Positions 22,790-35,264 are shown, counted from the stretch's first letter. The stretch: DNA of 64,000 nt from Drosophila miranda (GCF_003369915.1 NW_022881603.1:31741522-31805521), one strand, 5' to 3'. The notes: generated by a model not told the origin, from the sequence alone. Program-made: numbers and translations.

Positions 22790-25604
22790 ATGGATTACAA
22801 ACACGATCTCAATTCGGACGACGACTTCGACTGCTCGAATGGATATAGCGACAGCTATGGCAGCAACGGACGTATGTCCAATCCCAATGGATTATCTAAG
22901 GCCGAGCTGAGAAAGGTGAGTGAGTGAGATGGAGTGCAATTTGAGAAGAAAAAATGATTTAAAGGACCTAAATTTCAGTTCAGTAATGCAATTTCCTTTC
23001 AACCATTTTACAGACCAACAAACCCATTATGGAGAAACGTCGCAGGGCTCGCATTAATCATTGCCTGAACGAGCTGAAATCCCTCATACTGGAGGCCATG
23101 AAGAAAGACGTAAGTATTACCCGTTAAATCGACTTGACCCAAAGAGAAATGAACAAAGGGCTGAGGCAGTGATTTAGAAACTAGGGCCCACCGATCAATA
23201 TCAGTTCACTTTCCCAATAAATTATGTCCGGGCCCACATAAAAAAAACCCCCTTGAGACACACACACACTCAAGTGTCCGGCGGCGGCAAGAGCACAAAA
23301 GGATCACACAAAAAATGGGATAAAACGAACTCCTTCAAGAGGCAGAGTCAACAATCTAATTGAGTATTACATTTTATTGATGATCATTACAAGAGAGAGC
23401 CGACGGAGTAGGAGTCCGTCGGGAGACCAAAAAGTGTTAACAAGTCGAGGAATTACGCTGAAATCGATAGACGGACAGACAGACAGACCGAGACCAGTTT
23501 CTTTAGGGGATCCTGCTGTGTGAGAAGAAAAAGAAAATAAAACAAAATTCGCCGCCGCAGAATTCTGCGCAGGAGTGCGATGGAGGGAGGCCAACCGGGG
23601 CGATGACGACGAAAATGAGGTCCAAAAAATCAAATAAGAAAGACATTGAAGGGAATGGAAAAAGAGCAAAAGTAAACAAAAGATTCAGACAAGTCCAGCC
23701 AGTTGGTGGGAGCGGGAAAGGGGGCCCCCAGGGGGAGAGGAGCACGAAAGAAGCGGGCGACCTGCGTGGGAAACTTTTGCTAAAATATGCAGTCCCCAGA
23801 GCGCGAGAAAGAGACAGCCGGGCAGGCAGGCAGACAGGGAGGGCCAGCAGAGCGAAAGGGAAAGGGCCAGAGAATGGGAGAAGACCAGAGAACGAATATT
23901 GTTCTTTTACCCTTTCTAAAGGTACTCCAAAGCAGGGAAGAAATTGAATTTAATGTGTTCAGCATATATGTATTCTTGATCCAAGTCTATCCGTTTGTCC
24001 GTTTCGAAACCCTCAATATCGGGGCTCTATATTTTGTAGAATATCTATAGGCCCTCTGAGCAAGGGTATCAAATGCCTCGGCTATCGAAGCTGGCTGTTC
24101 CTTTCTTGTTGCTGTTGTATCTCACCTTGGTCGTGTGATATTTGCAGAGTGGTCCGGCCCAAAGTTGGGCGGCGGGGCCAGGGCCGGGGCAGAGATTACA
24201 CACGAATAGTTGGACATATGAGGCACGAAACGTGCTCCTTAACTTCACTTTTTCCCAGGCATTGAACATGTTATAGGGACTGCAGCAGCGAATGTGGGAT
24301 CTCATCTCCGGCAAAACAATTAGCCTGACGGCAGCGGCAGCGTCGGCGGCTTCTGCTTTGGCTTAGACCCACTCCACACCACCCCACCCCACTACACACC
24401 CATCCTTTTGCTTTAATTTCAACATTCAACTCATCATTATCTTGGCCTTTTTCTCCTCCCGTTTCAGCCGGCACGCCATACCAAACTGGAGAAGGCCGAC
24501 ATACTCGAGATGACGGTGAAGCATTTACAGTCTGTGCAGCGCCAGCAGCTGAACGTGGCCATCCAGACGGACCCCGGAGTGGTGCAGAAGTTCAAGACGG
24601 GCTTCGTCGAGTGCGCCGAGGAGGTGAATCGCTACGTCAGCCAGCTGGACGTGGACACGGGTGTGCGCCAGCGGCTGAATGCCCATCTGAACAACTGTGC
24701 CAACAGTCTGGAGCAGATTGGCTCGATGAGCAACTTCAGCAGCGGATATCGGGGACAAATGCCCGCCGGACTGTTCCCAGCCGCCGTGGGTGGCGTTGCC
24801 GCCGCCGCCGCTCCCCTGTTCCCCTCTCTGCCGCAGGACTTGAACAACAACAGTCGGACGGAGACCACTCCGCCATCCATACAAATGGGTGGCCTCCAGC
24901 TGATCCCCTCACGCTTGCCATCCGGGGAGTTTGCCCTGATCATGCCCAATACGGCGGGAGCGACGGCTCCACCAGCGGGACCATTTGTCTGGCCAGTCAC
25001 AGCGGCCACGGCGGGAGGACCGGCCAGCGCCGCCTTGGCCAACATTGCGAATCCCACCCATCTCAGCGACTACGCACAGAGCTTCCGACTGAGCGCCTTC
25101 AGCAAGCCTCCCAGTGCGGGTGCACCCACTGGCCAGATCCCAAGCCACACACAGATCCCGGCTCAGACACAGCTGCCGGTGAAGAACAGCAGCAACACTC
25201 CCACCAGCAGTCCCCCCCTGAGTCCCATCTCGTCGATGTCCAGCCATGGCGACGAGTCCCGGGCCGCCTCGCCGACCGTCGATGTGCTGGAGAAGCACAG
25301 TTTCGCCGGAGTTTTCTCCACGCCGCCGCCGACCAGCGCCGAGACATCGTTCAACACGAGCGGATCGCTCAATCTGAGCGCCGGCAGCCACGACAGCAGC
25401 GGATGCTCGCGCTCCCTGGTCCACTTGCAGCAGCAGCAAGTGAGCTCCACCAGCGGACCAGCGAAGCGGGAACGGGAGGCAGAGGCGGAGGCGGAGGCGG
25501 AGCCGGAGGCCGATTCTAGTGACTGTTCGTTGGACGAACCCTCGTCTAAGAAGTTCCTGGCCGCGGCCATCGACAAGTCCAGTTCCGCCTGGAGGCCCTG
25601 GTAG
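22790..25604 (+). CDS. dpn: Deadpan bHLH-Orange transcriptional repressor
   Basis: Three exons, 22790-22915, 23014-23109 and 24468-25604, join at GT/AG sites in frame to give 452 residues. The start [20 protein letters not shown] matches Deadpan. The basic region has the Hairy/E(spl) proline ([14 protein letters not shown]), followed by the helix-loop-helix across exons 1-3, an Orange domain ([17 protein letters not shown], about residue 100) and a C-terminal WRPW that recruits Groucho. Deadpan represses transcription in neural precursors and acts in X-chromosome counting. It is a little longer than the 435 residues I recall for D. melanogaster, partly through an added Ala/Glu dipeptide run near 25480-25505. 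Intron 2 is 1.36 kb. The frame and splice sites look intact. Confidence 0.95.
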
Positions 25605-26144
25605 ATCGATCTATCGATCGTAATCGTAATCCCACATCTGAGGAGTCAGATATGGATGACCGATGATGTATGAGAAGTAGAATGATGACGACAAAGTTTT
25701 ATGTTAAGTTTACCCTCAAATTGTTATTTCATCGCAATTATTCGAAAATCCAACCAACAACAACAAATACTTTAGAACCCATTAAGTTTCTATACGATAC
25801 GATATCTATAAATACTATATATATGTATGGTTTTTCCATGTTCTATGTTTTGCTTTCTTTATTTTAAGTTCAGCTGTGATTTTATATATTTTTTGTGTAA
25901 TTCTCATTTAAGAATTTGTATATTAAACACTTGTACTATTATGTAGTTCATTGACTAAAGATGTTTTTGTCATTTCTCTTCCTATTAAAATGATCATTTA
26001 ACGGATGTTTTAGTTAAGTTATGTAGATTTCCTTGTACTATAGTGTTTCTCACGTTTCAATTATAGTATTTTATTATAAAGTTTTTTAAGCATAATTTGT
26101 AGTAGACCCGACAACGTAGATGACGGAAAATGAGTGAAAATAAA
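25605..26144 (+). other. dpn 3' untranslated region
   Basis: AT-rich sequence follows the dpn stop. AATAAA at 26139-26144 is a candidate poly(A) signal, with a weaker ATTAAA near 25922. A K-box core TGTGAT occurs at 25875-25880; K boxes mediate microRNA repression in many E(spl)-type genes, so this may be functional here. Its use is inferred from the motif only. Confidence 0.4.
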
Positions 26145-26350
26145 TGATAAATGCTCAAAAACATGCAAAAATCGGATCACATTTCTTAAAATTATCACCA
26201 TACCCATTGATATTCGATCTTTCTAGCATTATTACTGTGAGATGGGAACTTGAAATGCATTTTATTTGAACAATTCCTGACCTATGTGGATCTTGAACCC
26301 TACTAGAAAACGGAAGTTGCATTCGCACTATCTATGCTGAGGAAATAACC

Positions 26351-26436
26351 CTTATCAACTAGACAGATAAGCCGCCCATTACAGGGTCCCCCAAGCAATC
26401 TGTCAGTATATAAGGAGAAGGCACTCGTTCAGCGTG
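26351..26436 (+). promoter_or_regulatory. TATA promoter with GATA sites for the small secreted-protein gene
   Basis: TATATAA lies at 26407-26413, with a TTCAGC initiator-like sequence about 24 bases downstream (A at 26431). Two GATA-factor sites precede it: CTTATC at 26351-26356 and AGATAAG at 26365-26371. Paired GATA sites close to a TATA box are common in Drosophila midgut genes, so gut expression is a reasonable guess. Confidence 0.55.
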
Positions 26437-26536
26437 CTAAACGCGAAAAGTTATTGCAGACCAGAGCACGCAGTGATCCTCAGGCGTGTGTTGAAGCTAT
26501 AGTAAAGTTTTTCGAATAAATATACAGATTTTCGCC

Positions 26537-26963
26537 ATGCAGTACAGACATTTCACATGGCGAACGGTTCTAATTGTGGCTATCTTGCCGCTGGTCTGCT
26601 TGGCAAGTGATTCGGACGATCGGTGGCACACATATCGGGCCTCGCCGAGGCTGACCGGACCCGTAAGCTCCTGCACGATCCGCAGGATGCGACACTGAAT
26701 TCCTTGGATGAGGCTTGGATGAGAAGATCTCAACGATCTACATGCATGCCCTGGTCGCTGGCACACACACACCCGAATTGGAGGCGCCTCTGCGAGCCCT
26801 CGAAATGGAACTGTTCGATCTGCTCGATCAGCTGTACAAGCAGCATCGCCTCAAGGACTACATGCAGTACGAGGCGGAAGTGACGCGACAAATGATTATC
26901 TACAACATGCTCAAGCGATTGTTCGGCTATACCCAGGACAATAGGGGAGCTGAAGGCCGCTGA
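26537..26963 (+). pseudogene. Small secreted protein gene with two frameshifts
   Basis: The ATG at 26537 begins a clear signal peptide (a basic N-terminus, a hydrophobic core VLIVAILPLVCLA, then SDSDD). The frame then runs into a stop after about 50 codons. The sensible continuation lies one frame lower (AEADRTRKLLHDPQDATLNS, from about 26640) and then one frame lower again (LDEKISTIYMHALVAG..., from about 26712), ending GAEGR before TGA at 26961-26963. Each shift equals loss of one base. The second lies in a TTGGATGAG direct repeat near 26703-26720. AATAAA follows at 27003-27008. The native product would be a helical, charged secreted polypeptide of about 140 residues. I do not recognise the family. 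Sequencing error is an alternative explanation for one or both shifts. Confidence 0.65.
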
Positions 26964-27008
26964 GCAATAGAAAGAAGGGGAGAGGGGAAATGAAAGTGAT
27001 TGAATAAA

Positions 27009-27534
27009 GTTGCCAGCTATAAACTGATTAACATTCCCATTGGCCGTTTCCCCTTTCGGATTTTATGGCCGGTCAAAGTGGATGCGTTCCCGACCCCATA
27101 ATGTATGTATATATAATATCAATCATATCAGCATCAATATAATTACAAAGAAAATAAAAGTATCAATGGAATGAACAACATAATTTGTTTCGTCTCTTTT
27201 CTCACTTACCCATAAACTTGCTTCGCTTCTGATGAAGAGAGTCACCGTCTGACGAGCTACGAAGTTACGAAGTTAAATGATTTCCAATAAGAGCACAATT
27301 TTAGGCATTCATTTATTAATATGGGATGAGGCACAAGAGGGCGGAAGTTCGTGTAGCCACTCTAATCAAGAGAAAGTCAGATCAGCACTATTGGGAATGC
27401 CCCTCACCCCATTATGAACTTCACTTGGAACGAGAGCACTCATTCCCTTTTGATTCTCTTCTTCACTGCACTATTACATCATGGAGTGGGAAAGGGACAA
27501 AACTTGACGAATTTTCAAGCACGAACACACACAC
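27009..27534. other. Intergenic DNA with a Helitron relic
   Basis: Between about 27062 and 27150 the order GGTCAAAGTGGATG, GTTCCCGACCCCATAA and ATCAGCATCAAT follows the 5' part of the DINE-1/ISY-like copies with internal deletions, so it is an old fragment. The rest shows no gene. It ends in a CACACAC run where the BEL element inserted. Confidence 0.5.
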
Positions 27535-27925
27535 TGTTCGGGCCAGCCGCTGAAGAATAACCGTAACTTTAACATTATTATTGTATGAGCAGAGAGAGCC
27601 GCCTATGTTGTAAAACGTTGACGTTCTGCAGAGCTGCTACGCTCTCCCGCTAAAGGGGCTCTCTGCCGCCGCCACTTCGGCAACTACTTTGATCTGCTGC
27701 CGCCACTTCGGCAATCACTTTGATCTAACGCCGTCGTCTATAGTTTAGTTCTATGCTAACTCCTCTGCGCATTGGTTGCATATCGATCTCGCATAAGGTT
27801 TATCTGGCAATAGCAAGCAATCGGCTTCCGCTAAGCCACCAAGATTAAATGCGAATTATAAAGTTTAACCCGAAATCTCTTTTCATTTTTGAAACACATA
27901 GGTGCCAAAAAAGCTTGGCATCTCA
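27535..27925 (+). repeat. 5' LTR of BEL/Pao element
   Basis: It starts TGTTCGGGCC and ends GGCATCTCA, nearly identical to 32266-32656. The internal direct repeat CGCCACTTCGGCAA..CTTTGATCT occurs twice. Confidence 0.9.
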
Positions 27926-28267
27926 AAAATTGGTGACCCCCCGACGTGATATAAAACCATTGCTTAATCGCGTTCCGTTAAAACACTTATTATTTATACA
28001 ATATTTTGTTGTTGGGTAGTTTAACTACCAACAAATACATTTGGGTGCACGTTGAAAAACAGTTTAAAGTGCAAATTCAGTGAGAGTGCGGCTTGAATAT
28101 TTATAGACAAATTCCGGTACTTTAAGCGTCGAATCTCTCATTCTCTGCGCAGCTGCAGCCGCGGTTCTTGACTTTTCGTGTCTTGCATTCTCGCTCTCGC
28201 GTCTATACATCGCCGCTTAAGTGGTATTTCATTTTCCGTTGTTGTGTCGAATTGCACAACGGTTAAC

Positions 28268-31200
28268 ATGGACAACGATCCGAATACAGGCGTGGGCGGA
28301 AATATTGTGGTGGCTGATTCCAGACTGAGTCTGTATAAGCGTAAAAGTCACTCATTATATGATCGATTGCACAGGCTTGGCGAATCCTTCGCGGGGAATA
28401 AAATCGATAAGCTGACCGCCGCGGAAGTCGAAGTGCGCCTTGATATGTTGGCAGAAATTCGAGAGGAATTTAATAAGGCCCATAATGAGTTGGAGGCTCT
28501 CGATCCAAACGAGATTGGGAGTGAGCTGCGCGAAATCTTCGATACTCTTTTCACATCGTTGAAAGCTGAGTTGCTGGCTGCTGTTGAAGCAAGCCAGTCA
28601 CACGCCGCTGCCCATTCTACGACTCTGCCAAGCCATTCCGGACATAGTACCATCATCATGGCTCACAAGCAGCGACTTCCTGAGCTGAAGGTGCCTAAGT
28701 TTTCTAGTGGATACGTCGAGTTCTCGGATTTTATGGCAATGTTCAAATCGGTGATTGAAGCGGATGCGGATCTCAGTGACATCGAGAAATTCCAGAACCT
28801 TCGCTCTTGCCTCGCTGATGCGGCTTTGGATTCGGTTCGATCGTTAGAGCTCTCCAGTGCCAATTATCGTGCGGCTCTGGATATACTTAATAAACGCTTT
28901 AATAACAAAAGACTTGTTTTCCAGGCACACATAAAGAAGATTCTTGGGCTAAAGAGGGTAGACTCGCCTTCTGCTAAAAGGCTTCGGGAGTTTTCGGATG
29001 CAGTCAATTTACACATGCGAGCGTTGCAGACATTGGGAACTGCTGAGGAGATTTCAGGATTCATGGTCATCAACATGCTGCTGCAGAAGTTGGATTCGAA
29101 GACGCAAACCAAATGGGAGGAGCACACATCGTCGGATGCTATACCTACCGCAGAGGAATTCTTCGAATTCTTGCAGCAACGCTGCCAGAAAATGTAGCGG
29201 TTGGAATATGCTACAGCGACACACGCTACTAGCGATCAGGTGGGAAAAAACCATTCCTATACGCAGGTTAAGAAAACGTTTGTAGCTTCCAACTCTTCCG
29301 CCGACCCGTCTGTATGCGTCTTTTGCCACTCAGCGGGCCATGGAATATACTCGTGCAAGATATTCGGAAATCTCTCACCGTTGCTGCGCCACAAAGAAGT
29401 GAAGAAGCTTTCCCTATGCTTCAATTGCCTAAAGCCGGGGCACCGGACCCGCGCATGCAATAGTGGAAAATGTCGAGTATGCGGCGGTAGGCATCATAGT
29501 TTGTTGCACTTCGATAGTATACAGCCCACAACACAAGGCTGCCCAGGTATTACTCCTCCCGATCTGGCCGTTCAACCGGACACTCTTTCCGTTGCTCAAA
29601 ATTCTGCTAGCAGCTCGTCTCTACCTTCGTCTACCTCTCTTGCTGCCCAAGGTCTTCACTCTGATGTCGTGCTTCTGGCTACAGCCGTGGTTCTCGTAAA
29701 GAATCGGTCTGGCGTTTTAGTTCCTTGTCGTGCCATCTTAGATTCAGGATCGCAGCTGCATCTCGTCACATCCAGGTTCGCCCAGCAGCTTCAGCTTAGG
29801 AGAACTCAATCGTCTGCACTTGTGTCTGGGCTGGGCGATCCCAGCGTTTCTACTGAGGGATCCACCATAAGCATTTGTATGCATTCTCGCACCTCTGCTT
29901 ACACAACTACACTTACTGCTCTCATCGCCCCCACGATTACCGATTCTCAACCAAGTATGACAGTAAATGTATCCGATTGGCGTATTCCGTCTAACATTCA
30001 GCTCGCTGATCCTGCATTTTTCAATCCTCAACGGGTTGATCTTCTCATTGGTGCGAGCGTTTTTTATGATCTCCTCTGCGTAGGGCAAATAAAACTCACC
30101 GATGGACTGCCTCTTCTGCAGAAGACCCGGCTTGGGTGGATCGTATCTGGCGGTGGACAGAAGGTATCAAGCTCGGCGCTTTTGGCTACGCACAATTGTC
30201 CAGATTCGATAGCTGAGATGGAAGCAAGGTTGGATAAAACTCTTCGTATGTTTTGGGAAGTCGAGAATTGTGTGGAGGCTGGGTTGAATACCAAAGAAGA
30301 AGACGATTGTGAAGCACATTTCGTAAGCCACTTTTCAAGGTTGCCATCCGGGGAGTATGCAGTTCGTCTGCCGCTAAATAACAATACTGATCGTTTAGGA
30401 GAATCTTATGCTCAGGCTTATCGACGGTTCATCAGTCTGGAGCGAAAACTGGAGCGTAATCCTACACTCAAGGAGCGGTATTCCGCCTTTATGAGGGAGT
30501 ACATTGATTTGCATCATATGCACCAAGTCAACCCTGATTCCCGTAGTCTCTGCAAATATTTCTTGCCTCATCACTGTGTCCTAAAGGAGGACAGTACGAC
30601 GACAAAACTCCGTGTCGTTTTCGACGGATCCGCAGCTACATCAACTGGATATTCTCTAAATGATGTGATGATGACAGGCCCTGTTATTCAGCCTGCATTG
30701 TTTAACATATTGATTCGCTTTCGAACATATCCAGTCGCTCTCACTGGGGACATTTGTAAAATGTACCGCTGCGTACGAGTGTCTCCACCCGACAATTTGT
30801 GCATCCTATCCCTATCCTATCCTATGCAGCGCACATTCGCCTACATGCATAAATTTATACATCGTCTTAGGCATCCAGGACTCACCGTTTCTGATATTCG
30901 GCAAGGAACGCATCTTCTAATTCGACACATTCAGCTGGCAAATTTGTGGATGGACATAAAGGAGATTCGGCGCAATGGTCAAGTCATGAAATCCAGTTCT
31001 ATTAGTTCGCTCAACCCGTTCATCGATCATTCTGGACTACTTAGAGTTGGAGGTCGTCTTGGCAACTCATCGCTAGGATTTGACGCTCAGCACCCGCTCA
31101 TTCTGCCAAAGGGACATTCCATTACCTTTGCGCTGATAAGATATTATCATGAAAGAAACCTCCATGCCGGACCTCGCGCCTTGCTATCCAAAATTCGGCT

Positions 31201-32291
31201 GGAATATTGGCCCATTGGAGGTGTTAAGGCAGTGTCAAGGGTCGTCAGCAGATGTGTGAGATGCTTCAGGACTAGGCCGCGCATGGTCGAACACATCATG
31301 GGAGACCTACCTAAGGAACGTTTGGAAGGATCTCGAGCTTTTGAAGTCACTGGAGTAGATTACTGTGGACCTTTTTTCTACCGATCAGAAATCCGCACGA
31401 GGCCTCCGATCAAGTGCCACATTAGCGTATTCATCTGTTTCACTTCTAAGGCTATACACATGGAGCTCGTAAAGGATTTGACCACCGCATCGTTTCTAGG
31501 CGCACTAAAGCGTTTTACTTCCACTCGAGGAAGGCCAAGTCAAATTTGGTCGGACAATGCGACAAACTTCGTTGGGGCCAAGAACGAGCTTCTGGAGCTA
31601 AAGAAGCTTTGTCTGAGCGAACCGCATATGAAGGAGGTCCACGAGTCCTGCTTGGCTGACTCGATCGACTGGCGTTTCATCCCACCTCGCTCTCCGCATT
31701 TTGGCGGGTTGTGGGAAGCGGCCGTGAAGACCGCAAAATATCACCTGTACCGCTCAGTTGGACCATCTGTGGCTAGCTTCGACGAGCTGCGCACTCTGAT
31801 CTGTCAGATCACTGCAATTGTTAACTCTCGCCCTTTGCTCTCGCTTTCAGAAAATTCTGATGATTTAGACGTTTTGACTCCTGCTCATCTGCTTTTAGGC
31901 GGCCCCCATGAGCAAATCCTCGAGCCTGACCTAACGAAGCTGAACTACAATCGTCTGGATGGCTGGCAGCGGGTCACCCAACTACAGCAAATATTTTGGA
32001 GCCGTTGGCGCGAAGAGTATCTCACTCTTTTGCAAGAGCGCGCAAAACATCTGCAAGAACGACCTCGTTCTGGTGAAGGACGAAAATCTTCCTCCAATGC
32101 GTTGGCCACTGGCTAGAGTGGTCGATGTCGTTTTGGGCAAGGACGGAGTGTGTCGCGTCGCTGACCTGAAGACATCCTCAGGAAACATCAGGAGGGCCGT
32201 CACTCGGCTATGTTTGCTGCCCCTTAAGGAATCTGTTGAGAGACTAGCTCCCAACGGGGGGAGTATGTTCGGGCCAGCCGCTGAAGAATAA
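28268..32291 (+). pseudogene. BEL/Pao gag-pol polyprotein, stop codon, frameshift and RT deletion
   Basis: The best start is ATG at 28268 (MDNDPNTG). A BEL-type Gag (DUF1759-like helical region, KVPKFSSGYVEFSDF near 28690) runs to a TAG at 29195-29197; the same frame resumes at 29201. Zinc knuckles (CFNCLKPGHRTRAC, CRVCGGRHHSLLH) follow near 29416-29510, then an A17-type protease with LDSGSQ (near 29740) and the start of RT (VVFDGSA near 30617, TGDICKMYRCVRV near 30748). The frame jumps near 30800-30830 straight into the pre-integrase region, so YVDD and RNase H are gone. The integrase core DDE is present (SDNATNF near 31552, LWEAAVK near 31709). A frameshift near 32045 precedes the C-terminal tail that ends at 32291, inside the 3' LTR. 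Confidence 0.85.
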
Positions 32292-32656
32292 CCGTAACTT
32301 TAACATTATTATTGTATGAGCAGAGAGAGCCGCCTATGTTGTAAAACGTTGACGTTCTGCAGAGCTGCTGCGCTCTCCCGCTAAAGGGGCTCCCTGCCGC
32401 CGCCACTTCGGCAACTACTTTGATCTGCTGCCGCGACTTCGGCAATCACTTTGATCTAACGCCGTCGTCTATAGTTTAGTTCTATGCTAACCCCTCTGCG
32501 CATTGGTTGCATATCGATCTCGCATAAGGTTTATCTGGGAATAGCAAGCAATCGGCTTCCGCTAAGCCAGCAAGATTAAATACGAATTATAAAGTTTAAC
32601 CCGAAATCTCTTTTCATTTTTGAAACACATAGGTGCCAAAAAAGCTTGGCATCTCA
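32266..32656 (+). repeat. 3' LTR of BEL/Pao element
   Basis: It is a second copy of 27535-27925 with seven substitutions by eye. It is followed by AACACACACA. Confidence 0.9.
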
Positions 32657-32949
32657 AACACACACAAATAGCTGGAAGTCACGTGATCACACGAAAAATC
32701 AGCGACAGCGGAACAAAACAAAACATATATCACACATTGATGCACTTTTCCTTAGACGAGCTGCGCCTCGTCCTTTCGTCGTAACTTCGGAGTCGTCGAA
32801 TGTACAACATATACCGATACTCATACCAAAAGCAAAAACAATTGTGATCAGCAATATCTCTCTTAACAAATAATCCCAAATATTTAATGTTTTCATGTCT
32901 CAATGTCTCATGCAGATAAGCTGGAAGCTGTAGCTTATATTAATATTTG

Positions 32950-33115
32950 AATACCCGCTACACAAAGCGTATCGGGGGTGTAATGGATTTGTGGTGAAAG
33001 TGGATGTGTGGTACCAGAAGGAAGCGTTTCCAGCCCCATAAAGCATCAGCATCCATATCATAGTCTACCGGAGGAGTATAAATGTAGAGGTGCTGCCGTA
33101 GCAGCAACTCAGAAA
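32950..33115 (+). mobile_element. Internally deleted DINE-like Helitron relic
   Basis: Sequence similar to the 5' end of the full copies (TACCCGCTACACAAAGCG..., GATTTGTGGTGAAAGTGGATG, GTTTCCAGCCCCATAAAGC) is followed directly by 3'-end sequence (CCGGAGGAGTATAAATGTAG and GTAGCAGCAACTCA). About 900 internal bases are missing and divergence is high. Confidence 0.6.
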
Positions 33116-35264
33116 AATTTGATTTCACTTCCGTAATAGCTTCCGCAACAGCCTGATACAATCCTGCGGCTGCCTTGCGTGTGGCTGTCGAACGTCGCAT
33201 CGCCAGTTAAGCGGCGGGACGCCCCCACCTTCCCGCGATGTTCGGATTCGGATTCCGGATCCCTAGCTGCTTCACAGCCCTTCCCACACTGTCATATCCG
33301 AGCCGAGGCTCTGCTGTTACCCGATCCATGCTGTGAGAAAAACAACAACACCTACGCGCAGAGAGTGAGAGAAAGAGAGAAACGAAATTATGATAATTTT
33401 CATTTCCTTTTTACGCTATTATCCTTTTGCATTTCCAGATACCGTTGCACTTGTTTCGTGTATGTTTCCCACACATCCTTGAGATCCTTTATCTTTGCTT
33501 GTTTGCTTTGTGGTTGTTAGCAGGTCGGTCTCGTCTGCCCCCGCTCCTCCCGACCCGTCTCGTCTCGCCTGTTTGCATTCCACTTGTCTCTACGGATCCC
33601 TCGATTTCTTCTCTTTGTGTGCGCTGTGATTTGAAGCTGGGATTGGGATTGGGATGGGGGGATATCTTGGTGGGATATCCATGAATGTGCTCCTGTGTAT
33701 CTGTGTGTGAGGGAGTGTCCCTGTGTGGCTATCACTCTTATTTCTACATTTGATTTCGTTCTGTTCTGTGGAACCACTGTGGGAATCTGAATTTACTTGA
33801 ATTTTTGTATAAATTCGTTTAAATATCCCGAGCTCCCGAGGCGAAAACTGGTCTTCCATTATCCTCAGATAATATCTTAGCGCCTACCTTTATCCTTTGT
33901 TTCTGGTTTCCCAACAACATGTTTAATTGTCATTTACCAAATTAACTTGCGAAAAATTCTTAAACCCGGGACATTGTTGGCGAAGATTTTCCCACAGCCA
34001 AATGCCTGGGGCCACAATAGAGTTATCCTCGCAAACAACAAAGTCATGCGGTGCTTAGCTGGAACTCTCCCTCACACAAAAGCACACGCACTTTGAATAC
34101 GCATAGTATCTCAGCATCATGGAATACATTCACTCGTCTGATGGGTCTCGAAGATGTGGAAAAGTATTTACTTTATTTTTCCCAGGGATCCCACAGGTAG
34201 ACACACCGAAGCGGAAGTAAACCACGCGTCACTCACACTCCTCGAGCTCCTTGAAAGGGAAATGAAATCGAAATACTTTCCCAGGCTGGGAAAACTCTTT
34301 GCCTCCAAATTATTGCAATTTTCTGTTGAATATTTATTTGTTTTTACAATGGTTTTCCAGTGTGCACTTTTTTCGTGCGCATAGTAAATCGCCTCGCACT
34401 TTGCTTACGATAATACATACATATATTTAATTGTATATTTATTAAATTTTTACATTGTATAATTGTTAAAATTTGGCGTTTTTCTGAGCATTAATCTATA
34501 CAGGAAATCTCGGTACGGTACGGTACGGTTCGGTTCGGTTTGCTTTCGGCTTGAGTTGGATTGATTTGATTCGATTTGAAAGATGAGTGCGATGAGACGA
34601 ATTCGTTTCACAATTGTTCGTTTCGTATCGTATCGTTTTGTTTAATTTCGTTCACTAATTGGCAAGGGGGATGGGATTCAGTGAGGGCTTCTTCTTCTTC
34701 CTTCGAATTGGTTGTTAATTTGTTCTTGTTAAACGTTAACTAGGCTGCTTGTTGGGCAATTAATGTATAAAATATGTACAAAGCTCTCGACAGATCGGGA
34801 GCTTCAGATCCACAAAACGTTTCAGATACATACATACACAATACAATAAAATACAATATATAAAATTCAATTATCAAAAGGCAAAAGTTCATTGCTTGTT
34901 AGACTTGTTATCGAATGACAAGAAGTATTCAGGGTTAAGGTATAATAAGGTCATCGTTGGGGCTGCAAGGCTGCCTGAGTAAGAGCTCCTTGGATGCGGG
35001 GCCCACAGGTAAGCCCACAAATTGAAGGAATAGAATACACGAGACTCAAAATAAAAACAAGAATTACAATAAACAAAAAATACAAATTAAAAAGGAAAAA
35101 GGAAATAAATGTACACAAAATGTTTACAAAAAAATTCGTTATATGGCTACGCTATCAGTCCATGGTTCGAGTTCAAATCGGTATTGAGTGTTTGGAGTTT
35201 GGGATGTGTCTAGAATTGAGTGCGCCTAGCGCAGCTTTCGATCGGAATCATCGATGGTCAATCA
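33116..35264 (-). other. Intergenic DNA and probable LRP1 3' untranslated region
   Basis: No supported coding sequence. TTTATT (AATAAA on the minus strand) at 34438-34443 would give LRP1 a 3' UTR of about 820 bases. A GGTACGGTACGGTACGGTTCGGTTCGG run near 34510-34540 is simple repeat. The remainder has AT-rich and GA-rich tracts but no clear transposon end. Confidence 0.4.

Larger units (their letters stand above)
27535..32656 (+). mobile_element. BEL/Pao LTR retrotransposon, internally deleted
   Basis: Two 391-bp LTRs (27535-27925 and 32266-32656) flank one gag-pol frame. A primer-binding site TGGTGACCCC starts at 27931 and a purine tract (GGGGGGAG) precedes the 3' LTR. CACA repeats adjoin both ends, compatible with a short target duplication. 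The LTRs differ at seven positions by eye, about 1.8%, so this is older than the Osvaldo-like insertion. The polyprotein has an in-frame stop, a late frameshift and a large deletion removing most of RT and RNase H. It is therefore non-autonomous. Confidence 0.9.

Noticed and set aside
23603..23947. 114-codon ORF in dpn intron 2
   Set aside because: Purine-rich intronic sequence giving a Lys/Arg/Gly-rich frame; no protein-like features.
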